Below, in pieces: positions 5,150 to 7,914 of a DNA stretch of 7,914 bases. This stretch comes from an uncultured Erysipelotrichaceae bacterium (lineage in GTDB: Bacteria > Bacillota_I > Bacilli_A > Erysipelotrichales > Erysipelotrichaceae), in the NCBI GenBank assembly GCA_902796525.1, contig CADBPB010000009.1, positions 1-7,914 on the forward strand. Reading direction: 5' to 3'. The notes beneath the pieces were generated by a model. The model was not told where the DNA came from, made no database searches, and saw nothing but the letters and a program-made list of their open reading frames with translations. The number at the start of each line of letters is the position of its first letter. Within the stretch, counting starts at the first letter, position 1. Position numbers and translations under genes: made by a program.

Positions 5150-7722
5150 TATTTTGCCTCGTACCAGTCTCTGCCCATTGCCAGGGAAGAATCCAGGCGG
5201 GTCTTCATCCGATAGGCGTTCGTCATGATCTCGGGAATCGCTTCCTTCATCAGCGCGGCTTCTTCGTCCGGTACGTCGAAGATCAGCTCGTCATGGACCT
5301 GCAGGATCAGTTTCGACTTCAGGCCTTTTTCTTTCAGAAAGTCATACGCTTTGATCATGGCGATCTTGATGATATCGGCGGCGCTTCCCTGAATCGAAGC
5401 GTTCATCGCGGCGCGCTTGCCGAACTCCCGCATCATATAGTTCCTGTCCCGGATCTCATTGATATATCTGCGGCGGTTCATGATCGTTTTCACATAGCCG
5501 TTCTTCTGGCAGAATTCGACCTGTCCGTCCAGATACTCCTTGATCTTCGGATAGGTCAGGAAATAGTCATCGATATAGCGTTTCGCATCCTTGAAGGACA
5601 GCTGCGTCTGATTTGCCAGTCCGAAATCGCTGATCCCGTAGACCACGCCGAAATTGACGGCTTTCGCATGACGGCGGTCGATGTCGGTCACTTCTTCCCT
5701 CTTCAATCCGAAGATGTCCATGGCCGTCTTGGTGTGGATATCGATACCGGAATTGAAGGCTTCGATCATCTTTTCTTCTCCCGCCAGAGAGCTCAGGACA
5801 CGCAGCTCGACCTGGGAATAGTCGGAGCTCATCAGGAAAGAATCCGGCGAAGCTTTGAACGCTTTGCGTATTTCTTTCGATTCGTCGTCCCGGATGGATA
5901 TATTCTGCAGATTCGGGTCATAGCTTGACAGTCTTCCCGTCGCGGTGATCGTCTGGGAGAAGATCGTATGGATACGTCCGTCCGGCGAGATGTATTTTTT
6001 CAGTCCTTCGGCATAGGTCGAGTACAGTTTCGCATATTTGCGCCAGTCCAGGATATAGGCGACCGCCGGATGGTAGTCGATCAGCTTATTCAAAACTTCC
6101 GCGTTGGTGGAGCCCTTCTTGAGATCCGGAAGATCCAGTTCCTCATAGAGCACTTCTGCCAGCTGCTTGGGAGAGCCGATATTGAATTCATGGCCGATGG
6201 AATCATAGATCTTCTTTTCCAGCGCATCGATCTTGTCCTTCGTTTCCGAAGCGATCTTGTCCAATTCCTGTGCATCGCAGATGATCCCGGCATTTTCCAT
6301 TTCATATAGTACGTAGGTCAGCGGCACTTCGATCTCGCTGTAGAGAGATTCCATTTCTTTCTGTTTCAGTTCTTCTTTCAGACGCCCGTAGACCTGTTTC
6401 AAAGGCGCAGCAACGCGATTCAGATAATTCACGATATCTGCTTCTTTGTACTCGAAAGGCTTCCTGACCGTCCCGAAAACGTCCTTGCTTTCAGGGATAT
6501 CGAGATCGCAGTAGTTCTTCAGGATCGTTTTGAGATCCGTATTGTAGTTGTTGGCTAAAAAAGCCATCAGCATGATGTCGTCATTGTTTTTTCCTAACGG
6601 AATATGATTGTATTCGAAACAGTGCAGCGCCGCCTTCAGGTCATAGAAGATCTTCCTGCTGCCATCCGACAGGAACGACAGAGTGTCCTGGTCTTTCAGA
6701 AGGTCTTCAAAAGCGATATACTCCGCTTCTTTTTCATTCACGAAACACAATCCGATGATCTTGCGCTCGTAATAAGAGAACTCGTCCGAGACGACATATA
6801 TGACCGGCTCGTTGCGCAGCGATGAAGAGATCTTCTTGACTGTTTTGACTTTTTCTTCGACCTTCGCTGTCTCTTTATCGCCTTCCCGGATCAGAGAGTT
6901 CATCTCGTACTTCTGATAGAAAGCGTTCTTGCCTGCGTTGTTCACATGCAGCCTGAAATCCTCGAGTTCCTTCGGGATCTCGACATCCGTCTTGATGGTT
7001 GCCAGCGTCTTGGAAAGGAAGCAGGAATCCTTGTCTCTGAGGAGCTTCTCCTGCAGCTTGCCCTTGATCTCGCCGATATGTTCATAGATCCCTTCGCAGC
7101 TTCCATAGTCATTCAGAAGCTTGACCGCGGTCTTGTCTCCGACCCCTTCGACGCCTTTGATATTGTCGGACTTGTCTCCCGCCAGGCCTTTGTAATCGAT
7201 GATCTGTTTCGGTGTCAGGCCGTATTCTTCCATCAATGCCTTCTCATCCATTCTGGCGATATCCGACATGCCTTTCCGCATCACATACACGCTGGTCGTA
7301 TCATCGATCAGCTGAAGCATATCCCTGTCGCTGGAAAGGATGCAGGTTTCGAAATCGTATTTCTTGGCTAAAGAGCCGATGATGTCGTCGGCTTCGATAT
7401 CGTCGAATTCCAGATAAGGAAGCTCATAGGCCTCCAGCATCTCCCGCACCAGATCGAATTGCATCGCCAGTTCGGGCGGCGTTTCTCTTCTTCCTGCCTT
7501 ATAATCCGGCATCATCTCATGCCGGAAGGTATGTTTCCCCTTATCAAAAGCGACGACACAGTAGTCAGGCCTGATCTCTTTCAAAGCCTTGTTCAGCATA
7601 TTCGCAAAAGCATAGACCGCATTGGTATACACGCCCTTGCTCGTCTGCATGATATTACCGTAGCTCGTCGCATAATACGCCCTGAATAGGACGGAATTCC
7701 CGTCGATCAGTAAAAGTTTCAT
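5149..7722 (-). CDS. polA: DNA polymerase I
   Basis: This family-A polymerase fills repair gaps and removes RNA primers. The 857 residues fall in three parts. The 5'-3' nuclease (1-~280) has LLIDGNS with Asp7, Asp60 in VVAFD, EADD (110-113), SSDRD (130-134) and AGDKSDN (181-187). The middle domain (~300-450) has the 3'-5' exonuclease fold position, but the Asp-x-Glu motif is absent (VVSDEFSYY at 310-318), so proofreading is probably lost, as in Bacillus PolA. The polymerase domain (~460-857) has motif A DYSQVELR (634-641), O-helix RRHAKAVNFGVVYG (683-696, with Lys687, Phe691 and Tyr695) and motif C QVHDE (808-812). The ATG at 7722 follows the upstream stop directly (TAAATG), with GGGGG five bases before the ATG. 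It ends in TAATG, shared with the next gene. Full length and intact; identification is secure. Confidence 0.98.
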   Translation of the reverse strand: MKLLLIDGNSVLFRAYYATSYGNIMQTSKGVYTNAVYAFANMLNKALKEIRPDYCVVAFDKGKHTFRHEMMPDYKAGRRETPPELAMQFDLVREMLEAYELPYLEFDDIEADDIIGSLAKKYDFETCILSSDRDMLQLIDDTTSVYVMRKGMSDIARMDEKALMEEYGLTPKQIIDYKGLAGDKSDNIKGVEGVGDKTAVKLLNDYGSCEGIYEHIGEIKGKLQEKLLRDKDSCFLSKTLATIKTDVEIPKELEDFRLHVNNAGKNAFYQKYEMNSLIREGDKETAKVEEKVKTVKKISSSLRNEPVIYVVSDEFSYYERKIIGLCFVNEKEAEYIAFEDLLKDQDTLSFLSDGSRKIFYDLKAALHCFEYNHIPLGKNNDDIMLMAFLANNYNTDLKTILKNYCDLDIPESKDVFGTVRKPFEYKEADIVNYLNRVAAPLKQVYGRLKEELKQKEMESLYSEIEVPLTYVLYEMENAGIICDAQELDKIASETKDKIDALEKKIYDSIGHEFNIGSPKQLAEVLYEELDLPDLKKGSTNAEVLNKLIDYHPAVAYILDWRKYAKLYSTYAEGLKKYISPDGRIHTIFSQTITATGRLSSYDPNLQNISIRDDESKEIRKAFKASPDSFLMSSDYSQVELRVLSSLAGEEKMIEAFNSGIDIHTKTAMDIFGLKREEVTDIDRRHAKAVNFGVVYGISDFGLANQTQLSFKDAKRYIDDYFLTYPKIKEYLDGQVEFCQKNGYVKTIMNRRRYINEIRDRNYMMREFGKRAAMNASIQGSAADIIKIAMIKAYDFLKEKGLKSKLILQVHDELIFDVPDEEAALMKEAIPEIMTNAYRMKTRLDSSLAMGRDWYEAK
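5157..5160 (-). promoter_or_regulatory. Shine-Dalgarno site of the mutM-coaE gene, inside polA
   Basis: The minus strand reads GAGG seven bases before the ATG at 5149, within the last codons of polA. With the TAATG stop/start overlap it supports reinitiation by ribosomes finishing polA. Confidence 0.55.
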
Positions 7723-7914
7723 TTATTCCCCCGTCTCGGTTTCGGCGACAGTTTCCGGTACGGTATTCGGCACCGCAGAAACCGCCATGTTTTCCAGGAT
7801 GCTCAGGTTCTCATACATCAGGGAAAGATAGTCTTTTCCTGATTCGATCTGGGCGTTGGTCAGTGATGAGATATTGTTCAGAGTGACCCTCTTCAATCCG
7901 AGTTCTTCTTCCAG
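7723..7914 (-). CDS. C-terminal 63 residues of an unrecognised protein (start outside window)
   Basis: From base 7914 the minus strand is open for 63 codons, beginning LEEELGLKRVTLNNISSL, and stops at TAA directly against the polA ATG. That abutment and the same strand argue that it is a real gene of the operon. The first ~45 residues (through YLSLMYENLSILENM) look helical and amphipathic. The tail VPNTVPETVAETETGE is rich in Pro, Val, Thr and Glu and is probably disordered. I do not recognise the family. In Mollicutes dnaE lies before the polA-like gene, but nothing here looks like the end of DnaE. I see no membrane segment or catalytic motif in the visible part, and I assign no function. 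Confidence 0.75.
   Translation of the reverse strand: MEEELGLKRVTLNNISSLTNAQIESGKDYLSLMYENLSILENMAVSAVPNTVPETVAETETGE
7726..7732 (-). promoter_or_regulatory. G-rich Shine-Dalgarno-like site of polA
   Basis: The minus strand reads GGGGGAA, with five bases between the G run and the polA ATG. It is a weak match to the consensus and lies in the final codons of the upstream gene, so translation of polA may depend partly on coupling to that gene. Confidence 0.4.

Noticed and set aside
5293..5928. 211-codon open frame on the + strand
   Set aside because: It is antisense to the conserved PolA polymerase domain, with no family resemblance; other + strand frames opposite polA and pfkA are rejected for the same reason.
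1..7914. Mobile elements, CRISPR arrays, tRNA/rRNA genes, horizontally acquired island
   Set aside because: Conserved housekeeping genes occupy nearly every base, with uniform-looking composition, no direct or inverted repeats of note besides the terminator, and no gap large enough for an RNA gene.

Overview
The window looks like core chromosome of a low- to mid-GC Firmicute (Bacillota). The evidence is a primosome pair (DnaB/DnaD-family initiator plus DnaI helicase loader) and an RNase J1-type ribonuclease, both hallmarks of Bacilli and relatives. The gene order polA-mutM-coaE-dnaB-dnaI is also typical of that group. Base composition near one half GC and the compact operon make me think of Erysipelotrichia-like bacteria. 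That placement is inference; no rRNA or lineage-specific marker is present.

Layout: positions 1-804 (+ strand) hold the C-terminal half of an RNase J1-type gene that enters from the left edge. A perfect 12-bp hairpin with T-runs on both sides (789-817) separates it from a convergent minus-strand operon that fills the rest of the window. Read in its own direction, that operon is: the last 63 codons of an unrecognised protein (7914-7723), polA (7722-5149), a mutM-coaE gene fusion (5149-3773), dnaB (3779-2652), dnaI (2655-1789) and pfkA (1792-833). Every junction touches or overlaps: 0, 1, 7, 4 and 4 bases. The genes are therefore very likely co-transcribed and translationally coupled. No intergenic stretch exceeds about 30 bases, so there is no room for hidden RNA genes or long regulatory regions.

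How the genes relate: PolA fills and replaces DNA during repair and Okazaki-fragment processing, and the MutM part of the fusion excises oxidised purines whose gaps PolA would fill. DnaB and DnaI load the replicative helicase. The CoaE half makes coenzyme A, and PfkA is the committing kinase of glycolysis, so two metabolic enzymes are embedded in a replication/repair operon.

This is a housekeeping region; I found no mobile element, CRISPR, defence or other undescribed system. The points most worth a second look are the seamless MutM-CoaE fusion, the placement of pfkA behind the helicase-loading genes, an Arg-to-Asn change at a PfkA active-site position, and a bidirectional terminator whose loop is the RNase J stop codon.
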